From Faeciplasma gallinarum (GTDB taxonomy: Bacteria > Bacillota > Clostridia > Oscillospirales > Ruminococcaceae): a DNA stretch of 15,005 nt. Location: NCBI GenBank assembly GCA_018711085.1, contig DVIR01000001.1, positions 1 to 15,005 of the forward strand. Direction: 5' to 3'. Positions 6,238-14,344 of the stretch are shown one piece after another. The notes under the pieces were generated by a model. The model saw only the letters and a program-made list of their open reading frames with translations. It was not told the origin of the DNA and searched no databases. Both the position numbers and the translations under genes were made by a program. The stretch's first letter is position 1. Every line of letters begins with the position of its first letter.

Positions 6238-7989
6238 ATGTTCGGCAGGAAATTTCAGCGCAAGTATGCTTTGACCGATCAGGGCGTGAAAAACACGAAA
6301 AAGGGTGCGTTTTGGACGGTCATAGTCAACCTGATAGTTATGTGCGGAGTGGGAATACTCTATTTGATGATGGCAGGGTTTATGGGCACGCTTACAGACG
6401 GCGATCCCCTGCCGAGCGCAGTTCTTATAATATCGCTGACCGTGCTGTTTGTGATATTGTCCTTTGTGACGCACATTCAGCAGTACGTGTGCACGTACGG
6501 GCTTGTGTACAATGAGGTCAAAAACACCCGCCTGAGCTTGGCGGAGCGGCTAAGAAAGCTCCCCCTCGGATACTTCGGAAAGCGCGACCTTGCGGATTTG
6601 ACAGAAACGCTTATGGGAGATGTAAACCGCATGGAGCACGTATGGAGCCATGTGTTGGGCTACCTCTACGGAGCATACATTTCCACGGCAATTATTGCGG
6701 TATGCCTTTTGATATACGACTGGCGGCTTGCAATAGCATGCCTGTGGGGCGTGCCGGTTGCTTTCGGGCTGCTCTTCGGCAGCCGCAAGCTCGCCGCAAA
6801 TGCATCCAAGCGCACAAAGAAAGCTGCGGTTACAGTGTCTGACGGAATACAGGAGGCGCTTGAAAACGTGCGTGAAATACGCGCGACAAACCAGGAAAGC
6901 AGATATCTCGACGGCTTGAACAAAAAGATAGACGACCACGAAAGAACCATGATACGAGGAGAGCTGTCAAACGGGCTGTTTGTCAATGCGGCAAGCGTCA
7001 TAATGCGCTTAGGCGTTGCAACAACCATTCTTGTTGGCGCAAATCTGATACTTGCGGGGCAGATAGATTTTATGCTGCTGTTCTTGTTTTTGCTCGTCAT
7101 CACAAGGGTGTATGCTCCCTTCGATCAGAGCCTTGCGCTCATAGCTGAGATGTTTATTTCTCAGGTATCGGCCGACCGCATGAACGAAGTATATGAAATG
7201 CCTACTGCTGAAGGCAGCAAGGAATTTAAGCCGAACGGCCACAGCATAGTATTTGACCATGTCAGCTTTGCATACGACGACAAAAACGGCAAGGACGTGT
7301 TAGACGATGTGAGCTTCACCGCAAAAGAAGGCGAAATAACCGCGCTCGTCGGGCCTTCCGGCTCCGGAAAGAGCACATGCGCAAAGCTCGCGGCAAGGCT
7401 GTGGGACGTGACGGGCGGAAGTATCAAAGTCGGCGGAGTGGACATATCCACCGTAGACCCCGAGACGCTTTTGAGCGATTATTCAATGGTATTTCAGGAC
7501 GTTGTGCTCTTTGACGACACCGTGATGGAGAACATCCGCTTAGGAAAGCACGGTGCGACGGATGAAGAAGTCCTCGCCGCCGCAAGAGCAGCAAACTGCG
7601 ATGAGTTTGTGCGCAAGCTGCCAAACGGCTACAACACCGCTATAGGCGAAAACGGAACAAGGCTTTCGGGCGGAGAGCGTCAGAGGATATCGATAGCAAG
7701 GGCGCTTTTGAAGGATGCGCCGATAGTGCTGCTTGACGAGGCAACCGCAAGCCTTGATGTCGAGAACGAAACAAAGGTGCAGGGTGCGCTTTCACGGCTT
7801 CTTTACGGCAAGACCGTTTTGGTCATAGCGCACAGGATGAGAACCGTTGAGGCGGCGGACAAAATCGTCGTTTTGGCCGACGGAAAGGTTGCGCAGGTTG
7901 GTGCGCCCGAAAAGCTTATGGCTGAGAACGGATTGTTTAAGAGAATGGTTGAGCTGCAAAAGCAAAGTGCAGGATGGAAACTTGAATAA
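6238..7989 (+). CDS. ABC transporter half (TMD-NBD), YbtQ/IrtB-like partner of pair 1
   Basis: A 583-residue half-transporter whose ATG directly follows the stop codon of its partner; AAGGAGG in the end of the upstream gene is its ribosome site. Six membrane spans lie within about residues 25-310 and the ATPase domain within about 335-575. Motifs are Walker A GPSGSGKST (372-380), Gln420, signature LSGGE (476-480), Walker B LLDE (498-501, Glu501) and His532. The D-loop is DEATASLD, closer to the norm than in the partner, and both ATP sites appear catalytically complete. The gene pair matches the layout of YbtPQ or IrtAB. Direction of transport cannot be proved from sequence: a multidrug or peptide exporter remains the main alternative. 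The transcript ends at the bidirectional terminator at 8019-8059. Confidence 0.88.
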   Translation: MFGRKFQRKYALTDQGVKNTKKGAFWTVIVNLIVMCGVGILYLMMAGFMGTLTDGDPLPSAVLIISLTVLFVILSFVTHIQQYVCTYGLVYNEVKNTRLSLAERLRKLPLGYFGKRDLADLTETLMGDVNRMEHVWSHVLGYLYGAYISTAIIAVCLLIYDWRLAIACLWGVPVAFGLLFGSRKLAANASKRTKKAAVTVSDGIQEALENVREIRATNQESRYLDGLNKKIDDHERTMIRGELSNGLFVNAASVIMRLGVATTILVGANLILAGQIDFMLLFLFLLVITRVYAPFDQSLALIAEMFISQVSADRMNEVYEMPTAEGSKEFKPNGHSIVFDHVSFAYDDKNGKDVLDDVSFTAKEGEITALVGPSGSGKSTCAKLAARLWDVTGGSIKVGGVDISTVDPETLLSDYSMVFQDVVLFDDTVMENIRLGKHGATDEEVLAAARAANCDEFVRKLPNGYNTAIGENGTRLSGGERQRISIARALLKDAPIVLLDEATASLDVENETKVQGALSRLLYGKTVLVIAHRMRTVEAADKIVVLADGKVAQVGAPEKLMAENGLFKRMVELQKQSAGWKLE

Positions 7990-8018
7990 AGCAAGCATCA
8001 CTACTTGGGCATACATAT

Positions 8019-8059
8019 AAAAAGAGCGGGACGGATAGTTAATCCGTCCCGTTCTTTTT
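8019..8059. terminator. Bidirectional terminator between the two ABC operons
   Basis: An 18-bp stem (8019-8036 with 8042-8059, one G-T wobble) encloses a five-base loop. Five As on one side and five Ts on the other let it terminate the plus-strand pair 1 transcript and the minus-strand pair 2 transcript. The remaining 109 bases up to 8168 show nothing recognisable. Confidence 0.9.
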
Positions 8060-8168
8060 GTGCAGATATATATCAGGTCTGTGTATGGCGTGTAGCTTAA
8101 ATGGGCTTTGGCATGCGTACTCCGTTATCTTTTACGGCTCAGCCATCGCCGGCACAATGTACAGGCAA

Positions 8169-9908
8169 TCACCTTTGATGAGATTTATCCTCGGTTTTAG
8201 CCACTCTGCCGTCCTCAAGGTGAATAATCCTGTCACAGTCGGTGAGGGTTGAGCGCCTGTGCGAAACTATGAGCACCATTTTGTCGCCACACTCATCCCT
8301 GAGCGTTTGCAAAAGCTCCTTTTCATGCAGCACATCAAGGCTGCTTGTAGGCTCGTCCATCACAATGACATCGGGGTTCATCAGCATTGTGCGCGCTATT
8401 CACACGCGCTGACGCTCTCCGCCGGACAGCCTTGCAGCCATCTGTCCCATCTGTGTATCGTATCCGTCTGGGAGGGTTTTTATGAAATCAGCTATTCCCG
8501 CTCTTTTAGCGGCCTGCTCTATTTCCTGTGCCGAGGCGTCAGGTCTGCCCAAAGCGATATTTTGCGCAATGCTTCCGTCGAACAAGAACGTGTCCTGCTC
8601 CAAAACTGCGATTCTCGAATGGAGTTCATTCAGGGATATGTTTTCTATCGGTATGCCGTTTAAGAGGATTTGTCCCTCCGATACATTCCAAAAGCGCAGA
8701 AGAAGTCTTAAAACAGTGGATTTTCCGACGCCGCTCTGACCTACTATTCCTATCTTTTCGTTTCCCGAAACGCTCAGGCAAAAGTCTTTCAGAACGCTCT
8801 TTGTCTCGCAAGCGGGTGCGCCGTCACATTTTCCATATGAAAATCCGACGTGGTCAAATTCAATACTGTGGATTTTGCCGCAGGGCTGCGGCTCAGGCGA
8901 TTCTGTGACCTGCGGCGGAGTGTCCTCAATCTGAAACAGGCGTTCGGCGGCGGCATACGTTTCAAGAAGGCTTGAGACCACCGTCGTCAGCGACTGAGTG
9001 GAGGAAAACGAAGCGGATGCGACAAACGAAAGCACGACAGTGCCTATAGGGTTCGGCGCTCCGGATGCGGCAAGCCACGAAGCCACGGCTATGACCAAAA
9101 TCCTCGCCAGGTATACAAAGAACGCAGGAGCCGCAGAAACCGTTTGTCTGTGGAGTGTCATTCCGTGAGCTGCGCGGTTGATTTCGGCATTCTTTTGACG
9201 CACCTGTTCCATCTTTTTTGCGCCGAAGCCGAAAATCTGTATATCGCGCAAGCCGTATACGCTTTCAAGGACAAGCGATTTCATCTTGCCCAAGCCCGCT
9301 CTGTATCTCATGCCGACGCCCCGTCCCGCCTTGACGGCTATAAGGGGAAACACCACGCTGACTATCAGGTAAACGGGCAAGAGCACCGCAGCAAAGAGCG
9401 GTTGATACCACAGCGCCAGTCCCAAGGTGACGCATGGCAGGATTATAACAGTAAACATCGGCCCGATCGTGTGTGCAAAGAAGAATTCAACGGTTTCTAT
9501 GTCCGAAACGGCGATGCTCAAGATGTCGCCCTTTTCTTTATCCATAAGGCATGCCGGTGCGAGCTTTCTTATGGTCTCAAACAGTTTTACTCTCATGCCC
9601 GCCAAAAGCTCATACGCCCCTGCATGCGAGACCACGCCCTCAAAATACCTGCCCAAAACTATCAGCAGCGCCGACAAAGCCATGAGCGCACCGTACAGCC
9701 ATGCAAAGCCTTCAACCATGCCTGCGCACACAAGCAGCAGCATTGCCCCGAATCCCATAAGTCCCAGCTGAGCTAAGTTGCCCACAATGCTTGCTATGGT
9801 GGAGACAACGAGTTTGCGCTTTGCGGGAGCGGCCATATGCAAAAGCCTCTTTGTCATCGTGGGAACGGAGTATGCAAACTTTTTTCTTCTTAAGGGCTTA
9901 TTATGCAT
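8169..9908 (-). pseudogene. ABC transporter half, CydC-like subunit of pair 2, interrupted by an in-frame TGA
   Basis: If read through, this encodes a 579-residue exporter-fold half-transporter, but codon 503 (8402-8400) is TGA. The first 502 codons contain the membrane domain (about 25-325), Walker A GQSGVGKST (390-398), Gln438 and the signature LSGGE (494-498). The stop falls four residues after the signature, and the same frame continues with IARTMLMNP, Walker B VIVMDEPTSSLD and the H-loop VSHRRST to the true stop at 8169. Everything else about the reading frame is intact, so the lesion is a recent single-base change, a sequencing or assembly error, or population variation. The truncated product would lack Walker B and the H-loop and should be inactive. 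ATG 9908 is chosen because it overlaps the upstream stop codon (8-nt overlap) and follows GAGGA; a longer in-frame start at 9959 would overlap more deeply. The N-terminal RLLHMAAPAKRKL resembles CydC-type subunits. Confidence 0.8.
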
Positions 9909-11661
9909 TTTCCTCACGCTCCTCTCCCAGTTTCTCGAGCTTTTCCTGCTCATAAACAAGGCTGCGGTACAGTCCGCCGCGGCTCATAAGTGTTTCGTGC
10001 GTGCCGCTTTGAGATATGACGCCGTTTTCCAAAACGTAAATGATATCGGCGTTTTGTATGGTGGAAAGTCTGTGTGAAATGATTATCAGCGTTTTAGAAC
10101 CCGAAATGTCGTTTATGCAGTTCCAGATCTCCTGCTCGCTGTCCATATCTACGCTCGACGTTGCCTCGTCAAATATGATGTATTCCGCCTTGCAAAGGAG
10201 CGCTCTCGCTATTCCTATCTTTTGACGCTGACCGCCGGAAAGCTTTTCGCCCGCATCGCCGACCGGGGTGTTGAGTCCCTCCGGCTGAGCTGCAATCCAG
10301 TTATCGAGGCGAACCTCTCTCAGCACCTCCAAAAGCTCGCCGTCGGATGCATCGGGGGCTGCCATGCGCAGATTTTCCGCCACTGTGCCGCTGTACAGGC
10401 TGACTGTCTGCGGAACCATTATTATATGCCTGCGCAGCTCATCGGGAGTCATGATTGTTACGTCTCTGCCCTCGATAAGGATTCTGCCCTGCTCGGGGTC
10501 ATAAAAGCGCATCAGCAGCGCGGCGATGGTTGACTTTCCGCTTCCGGACAGACCCACAAGCGCCGTCGATTTGCCTTTCGGGATGTCAATGGACACGTCC
10601 TTTAAAGCCGCTCCTCTGCCGCGATAGCTAAAGCTGATATTCTCTAAGCGTATGCCGTCATATGGATGCTCTTGCGTGGGGAGATTCGGGTTATACGGGC
10701 GTGAAGTGTCAATTGCCAAAAGCTTTTCAACCTTATCCGCCGCGGAAACGCCTGCAAGTGCAGAATGCGTTGCGCTCATAAGCGTTCTGACCGAGCCGAA
10801 AAAGCCAAAGGAAAGCATGAGCACCATAAGGCCGTCAGAAAAAAGTATCTTTCCGGAGGTCATCTGCCATGCGGCAATAAAAGCCGAAACCGCAACCGCT
10901 CCGTATATCAAACCATCCGTGAGGAAAAATGACGAAAAGTTCACCTTCATCACGTCCATGACCTTCTTGTTGAAGTTCTGCGACTTCTCGCAAAGGGTTT
11001 TCTGTCTGTCCTCGTCCCGCCCAAAGAGTTTAAGCGTTCCGATTCCCCTCACGCTTTCCAAATAATATCCGGTCAAGTCCTCCATGGAGTCCCAATACTC
11101 CGTTTTCAGCTTTTCGATATGTCTGCGGAAAACATTGTTCAAAGGCAGGAGCATAATGGATATGACGAACAGTATGACAGCCGACGCAAAAGAAACGCTT
11201 TGCAGCTGAAAGAACAGATAAATCGGCGCGGCTATGCTGTATATCAAGCCCGGCAGATATCTGCTGTAATAAATCTGCATTGATTCGACGCCGTCCACCG
11301 AGGACGTTATGGCGGATGTCGGACCCATCTTTTCGATGTTGCCCACGTCAAGTGTCAGAACCTTTGAAAAAATGTCGGTGCGCAGCGACTGGCGTGCCTT
11401 TGCCGTACAGCGATACTCCGCCTCTCCCGTCAAAAGCTCGAGCACAAGCATTGCCGCCGCAATTGCAAGCGCCGACAGCACCGCACCGACGGCGTCGGAT
11501 ACGGTCATCGAGGGCGAAGATATATTTCCCAAAAATCCGGACATCACCTTAGAAAACTGCGCAAGCCCCACCAAAACCGCAAGCTTCAGTGCGGCTATTA
11601 AGATTATCCACCGCCACAGACCCTTTGCCATCCTGAGCAAGGTCTTATTTAAAAGCAGCAT
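9901..11661 (-). CDS. ABC transporter half (TMD-NBD), CydD-like subunit of pair 2
   Basis: A 586-residue half-transporter. The membrane domain covers about residues 10-310 and the ATPase domain about 335-570. Motifs are Walker A GLSGSGKST (370-378), Gln418, signature LSGGQ (474-478), Walker B IIFDE (495-499, Glu499) and His530, so this subunit is intact. ATG 11661 is preferred because AGAGGGA precedes it at the right distance; an in-frame ATG 42 bases upstream has no ribosome site. It is the first gene behind a consensus promoter whose spacer is the GTTAG operator, and it overlaps its partner by eight bases. The pair resembles CydDC-type heterodimers, which handle thiols or haem, but similar Clostridial pairs have no settled substrate. 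Because the partner gene carries a stop codon, this subunit may be left without its usual heterodimer mate. Confidence 0.87.
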   Translation of the reverse strand: MLLLNKTLLRMAKGLWRWIILIAALKLAVLVGLAQFSKVMSGFLGNISSPSMTVSDAVGAVLSALAIAAAMLVLELLTGEAEYRCTAKARQSLRTDIFSKVLTLDVGNIEKMGPTSAITSSVDGVESMQIYYSRYLPGLIYSIAAPIYLFFQLQSVSFASAVILFVISIMLLPLNNVFRRHIEKLKTEYWDSMEDLTGYYLESVRGIGTLKLFGRDEDRQKTLCEKSQNFNKKVMDVMKVNFSSFFLTDGLIYGAVAVSAFIAAWQMTSGKILFSDGLMVLMLSFGFFGSVRTLMSATHSALAGVSAADKVEKLLAIDTSRPYNPNLPTQEHPYDGIRLENISFSYRGRGAALKDVSIDIPKGKSTALVGLSGSGKSTIAALLMRFYDPEQGRILIEGRDVTIMTPDELRRHIIMVPQTVSLYSGTVAENLRMAAPDASDGELLEVLREVRLDNWIAAQPEGLNTPVGDAGEKLSGGQRQKIGIARALLCKAEYIIFDEATSSVDMDSEQEIWNCINDISGSKTLIIISHRLSTIQNADIIYVLENGVISQSGTHETLMSRGGLYRSLVYEQEKLEKLGEEREENA

Positions 11662-11710
11662 GTAATTCCCTCTTTCTATATGCAAAGCGTATTTTCTATA
11701 CAATCAATAA

Positions 11711-11740
11711 GCCGCGCATCACGCTCGTGCTGTGAGCGGC
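11711..11740 (-). other. Hairpin at the 5' end of the pair 2 leader
   Basis: GCCGC (11711-11715) and TCAC (11719-11722) pair with GCGGC (11736-11740) and GTGA (11732-11735), with a three-base bulge. The hairpin would begin only about six bases from the expected transcription start near 11746, a position typical of mRNA-stabilising stems. Confidence 0.4.
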
Positions 11741-11752
11741 AGCCTGATTATC

Positions 11753-11781
11753 ATTATAGTTAGCTTATGCTAACTTGTCAA
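11753..11781 (-). promoter_or_regulatory. Perfect consensus promoter of ABC pair 2
   Basis: On the minus strand, TTGACA (11776-11781) and TATAAT (11753-11758) are exactly 17 bases apart. It is the strongest promoter in the window, and its spacer is almost entirely the palindromic operator, so it should be fully on when the repressor is absent. Confidence 0.88.
11759..11774. promoter_or_regulatory. GTTAG-N6-CTAAC operator inside the pair 2 promoter spacer
   Basis: GTTAG-CTTATG-CTAAC fills 16 of the 17 spacer bases between the -35 and -10 boxes. A bound dimer would exclude RNA polymerase. It differs from the site at 4398-4413 by one base. Confidence 0.78.
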
Positions 11782-11810
11782 GAATCCTTTTTACACGGCG
11801 CCTTTGATGT

Positions 11811-11851
11811 AAAAAGGCTAAGCGAGCCGAAAAATTTCAGCTCGATTAGCC
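11811..11851 (-). terminator. Intrinsic terminator of the MFS gene
   Basis: GGCTAAGCGAGC (11816-11827) pairs with GCTCGATTAGCC (11840-11851) with one mismatch, and on the minus strand it is followed by TTTTT (11815-11811). It ends the transcript about 40 bases after the MFS stop codon and insulates the ABC pair 2 promoter. Confidence 0.8.
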
Positions 11852-11890
11852 CGATCAACGATTTGTCTTGCGTAAAACCCATGCGGCGGG

Positions 11891-13102
11891 TCAGCTATTT
11901 GCCGTTTCGCTGCTGCGGGGGTTTTTAAATTTCCTTCCGACTGCGATCAGTCCCACGATTAAGACCAGCGGGAACACCGTTGCGGCAAGCAAACCTGTTT
12001 TGAGGTTTCCGCCCGCGGCGTCTGAAATGCTGCCGACTATTGCAGGGCTGAGCGTCGCGCCCAAGTCACCCGCCAAAGCCAAAAAGGCAAACATAGCCGT
12101 GCCGCCTTTGGGGCACTTTTGGGACGACAGGCTTATAGTGCCCGGCCACATGATGCCGACCGATATTCCGCACAAGGCGCATCCCGCCAAGCCTACAATC
12201 GGCACGGCGGACAGGGATGCGGCAAGGTAACACACTGCGCACAGCACGCCGCATGCAAGCATCGCTTTAATCAAATCGAGCTTTTCGCTCATTTTTCCGT
12301 AAAACACTCTGGACGTTCCCATGAACACCGCAAACAGGCATGGTCCGGCAAGGTCTCCTACCGTCTTTGTAACTCCCATCGCCGACTCGGTAAATGCGGA
12401 CGCCCACTGAGCCATAGCCGCTTCGGACGCTCCCGAGCAGACCATAAGCAAGATGAGCAGCCAAAACAGCGGCAGCTTTAAAAGCTGAACGGGTTTCATG
12501 CTTTCCCCGTCTGAAACAAGTTTTTCAATGGGGCATGTCATGAAATTGAATATGTTCACAAGAGGTATCAGCGCCCATATCAAGCTGAGTATCTGCCATT
12601 TATCGGTGCCGAATATTGAAAAGAACAGTGTCGAAACCAAGATAACTCCCACTGCTCCCCAGCAGTAGAAGGAGTGGAGCAGGCTCATCATTCCGCCCTT
12701 GTTTTCAAACGGGCATGCCTCGACAATCGGACTGCCGAGAACTTCTATAAGGCCGCTTCCCACGGCGTAAAGCACGACGGACAAAAGTATTCCCGCAAAC
12801 GGGTTAGAAAGCACATCCGGCAGCACAGCCATCAGCACAAGTCCCGCTGCCGACAGCGCCTGCGAGAACACCGTGCATGTGCGGTAGCCGATCTTGTCCA
12901 CAAACTTTGTAGCGGCAAAATCGGTCAGCAGCTGCGTCAAGTAGAACACAAACGGTATCATGGCTATCTTCTCAAGCCCGATTCCGTATGCATCCTTAAA
13001 GGTCAGGAACAAAAGCGGCGCAAAGTTTGCCGCTATAGCCTGCGTTATAAAGCCGAGATAGCATGCCGCAAGCGTCTTTTTATAGTTTTTACGTTCAGTC
13101 AT
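11891..13102 (-). CDS. MFS transporter, probable sugar permease (FucP-like group)
   Basis: A complete 403-residue permease with about twelve hydrophobic segments and a short polar tail. The central loop (about residues 185-205) separates two six-span halves. The phrase SGASEAAMAQWASAF at the start of the second half is typical of Clostridial MFS permeases that sit in carbohydrate clusters. GGGGAG precedes ATG 13102 at a spacing of six. It is transcribed in the same direction as the AraC-type gene and starts 99 bases after that gene's end, so AraC control or co-transcription is likely. A weak -10 candidate (TATACT, plus-strand 13148-13153) without a good -35 box is consistent with an activator-dependent promoter. 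It ends with a TGA stop that must be genuine, because the terminator follows closely. The specific sugar cannot be inferred. Confidence 0.87.
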   Translation of the reverse strand: MTERKNYKKTLAACYLGFITQAIAANFAPLLFLTFKDAYGIGLEKIAMIPFVFYLTQLLTDFAATKFVDKIGYRTCTVFSQALSAAGLVLMAVLPDVLSNPFAGILLSVVLYAVGSGLIEVLGSPIVEACPFENKGGMMSLLHSFYCWGAVGVILVSTLFFSIFGTDKWQILSLIWALIPLVNIFNFMTCPIEKLVSDGESMKPVQLLKLPLFWLLILLMVCSGASEAAMAQWASAFTESAMGVTKTVGDLAGPCLFAVFMGTSRVFYGKMSEKLDLIKAMLACGVLCAVCYLAASLSAVPIVGLAGCALCGISVGIMWPGTISLSSQKCPKGGTAMFAFLALAGDLGATLSPAIVGSISDAAGGNLKTGLLAATVFPLVLIVGLIAVGRKFKNPRSSETANS

Positions 13103-13201
13103 AAGCTGCTCCCCTTTTCTTCACGGGTAATTTTAAACACAGGGAGTAGTATATCATCGAGACGCGCAAATGCATAGGCACAAAACGCCCCGTCAAGGTC
13201 A

Positions 13202-14092
13202 CTATTTACCCGAAAATCTATCGCTGCTCGGGGCGCAGCCGTATATTTTTCTGTACAGGCGGCTAAAATAGCCGACAGAATTAAAGCCGCATGAGGAGCT
13301 TATTTCCTGAAGAGACAAATTAGACGTTTTAAGAAGCTTTTGCGCAGCTTGCAGCCGATACCGGATGAGCACTTCCACCGGAGACATGCCCATATATGCG
13401 TTAAAGCAGCGTTCCGCCTCGCTGCGGCTTATATTTGCGGCGTCCGCAATGTCGGCAAGCCTCACCGCTTGGGCGTAATGCTCGTATATATATGAAAGCA
13501 TTTTTTGAATTCGTATTTGCGTGTGTATCTGGACACGGGTGCTGTGCCGCTTAGGTATGCTGTCAAGGTTTGAAAATATGCGCTCAAATATCTCGCTCAA
13601 GCTGCGTTGAACAGACATCTCATAACACGGTTTTTTCTCGTCCATGCTTTGATAAATGCTCTTTGCCATGCGGTTTACGTCGTCATGCCACCCGCTTTTT
13701 CGGTTGAAAACGACACATGAAAGCTCATCACAGCAAGCTATCGGGCTGATGTATTTTTTATATATCATGCTGTCCTCAGGAGCTATTGCCGACCCTGTGA
13801 AAACGATATTCGGCACAGGGTCTGCGCGCCCTTCTGAGATCTGCCTGATGCCGTGCATGACATTTCCGTTCACAAATATGCTGTCTCCCGGATTTAGAAT
13901 GACGTGTTCCGTGCCGACTTGAAAATCCAACGCTCCGATTGTTGCAGTGGCTATTTCAAATTCGGGGTGCCAATGTATCGGGCCGGTGAGGTCACCAAGA
14001 TCCGCAAGCTCGTTGCAAAAATATACAGCCGGAAACTCCGTAAGATCATAGCTTATCTGTTCTCTAAGCCCATGGTCAAGTACTATAGGCAT
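13202..14092 (-). CDS. AraC-family regulator with N-terminal cupin domain
   Basis: A 296-residue transcription factor of the usual AraC length. The N-terminal half is a cupin-like sensor: HWHPEFEI (40-47) and the GDSIFVNGNVMHG stretch (69-81) are the characteristic histidine-bearing strands. The C-terminal 100 residues hold two helix-turn-helix units, one around 211-232 (RLADIADAANISRSEAERCF) and one around 260-283 ending in YFSRLYRKIYG. The start at 14092 is the first ATG in frame, with GGGGTG about ten bases upstream. Such proteins normally activate sugar-uptake and glycan-breakdown genes in response to a small sugar; the MFS gene just downstream is the obvious target. A promoter is visible 70 bases upstream. 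No GTTAG operator is present, so this gene is outside the metal regulon. Confidence 0.92.
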   Translation of the reverse strand: MPIVLDHGLREQISYDLTEFPAVYFCNELADLGDLTGPIHWHPEFEIATATIGALDFQVGTEHVILNPGDSIFVNGNVMHGIRQISEGRADPVPNIVFTGSAIAPEDSMIYKKYISPIACCDELSCVVFNRKSGWHDDVNRMAKSIYQSMDEKKPCYEMSVQRSLSEIFERIFSNLDSIPKRHSTRVQIHTQIRIQKMLSYIYEHYAQAVRLADIADAANISRSEAERCFNAYMGMSPVEVLIRYRLQAAQKLLKTSNLSLQEISSSCGFNSVGYFSRLYRKIYGCAPSSDRFSGK

Positions 14093-14162
14093 TCATTTAT
14101 CACCCCAAGTAGCTGATTGTTGTTTTGCTGCGCGCATGCCTGACAAAATTTCGACAATGTTT

Positions 14163-14191
14163 ATTGTAGCATAGAATACGTATAAAAGCAA
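14163..14191 (-). promoter_or_regulatory. Promoter of the AraC-type gene
   Basis: On the minus strand, TTGCTT (14186-14191) and TACAAT (14163-14168) are 17 bases apart, with an extended -10 TGC. The expected start near 14156 gives a leader of about 64 bases. Confidence 0.6.
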
Positions 14192-14236
14192 ACGCACGCA
14201 TGACAGGCCACGCAGGAATTTAAAAAAATAAGCTCA

Positions 14237-14276
14237 CAAAAAGGACGCTGCCGGCATTTAAACCGACAGCGCCTTT
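14237..14276 (-). terminator. Intrinsic terminator of the DUF1349 gene
   Basis: An imperfect GC-rich stem (about 14241-14254 with 14263-14274, one bulge and one mismatch) is flanked by As on the left and Ts on the right, so it reads as a terminator with TTTTT on the minus strand. It lies about 70 bases beyond the DUF1349 stop codon. Confidence 0.7.
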
Positions 14277-14344
14277 TCGCGAGGAAGGGGGATAATTATA
14301 TGAAAAAGTTCAATCTGTGAAATTTATCGTTCATGCGAGTATGA

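Noticed and set aside
5938..6474. Open frame of 178 codons on the minus strand across the junction of the pair 1 genes
   Set aside because: It overlaps two well-supported ABC genes and its translation has no recognisable domain.
8400..8402. Recoded TGA (selenocysteine or an altered genetic code)
   Set aside because: No other coding sequence in the window has an in-frame TGA, TGA ends genes at 11891 and 8169, and no selenocysteine-type context is visible. A mutation or sequence error is simpler.
9144..9776. Open frame of 210 codons on the plus strand
   Set aside because: It is antisense to the CydC-like ABC gene, has low-complexity H/Q/R-rich translation and no family resemblance; the minus-strand frame contains all ABC motifs.
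12674..13177. Open frame of 167 codons on the plus strand
   Set aside because: It is antisense to the N-terminal half of the MFS gene and is a compositional shadow rich in H, K and R.
14281..14324. Six-codon frame with a strong ribosome site (MKKFNL) on the plus strand
   Set aside because: It stops after six codons and no continuation in another frame resembles a gene. It may be the remnant start of a lost gene but cannot be supported as a feature.
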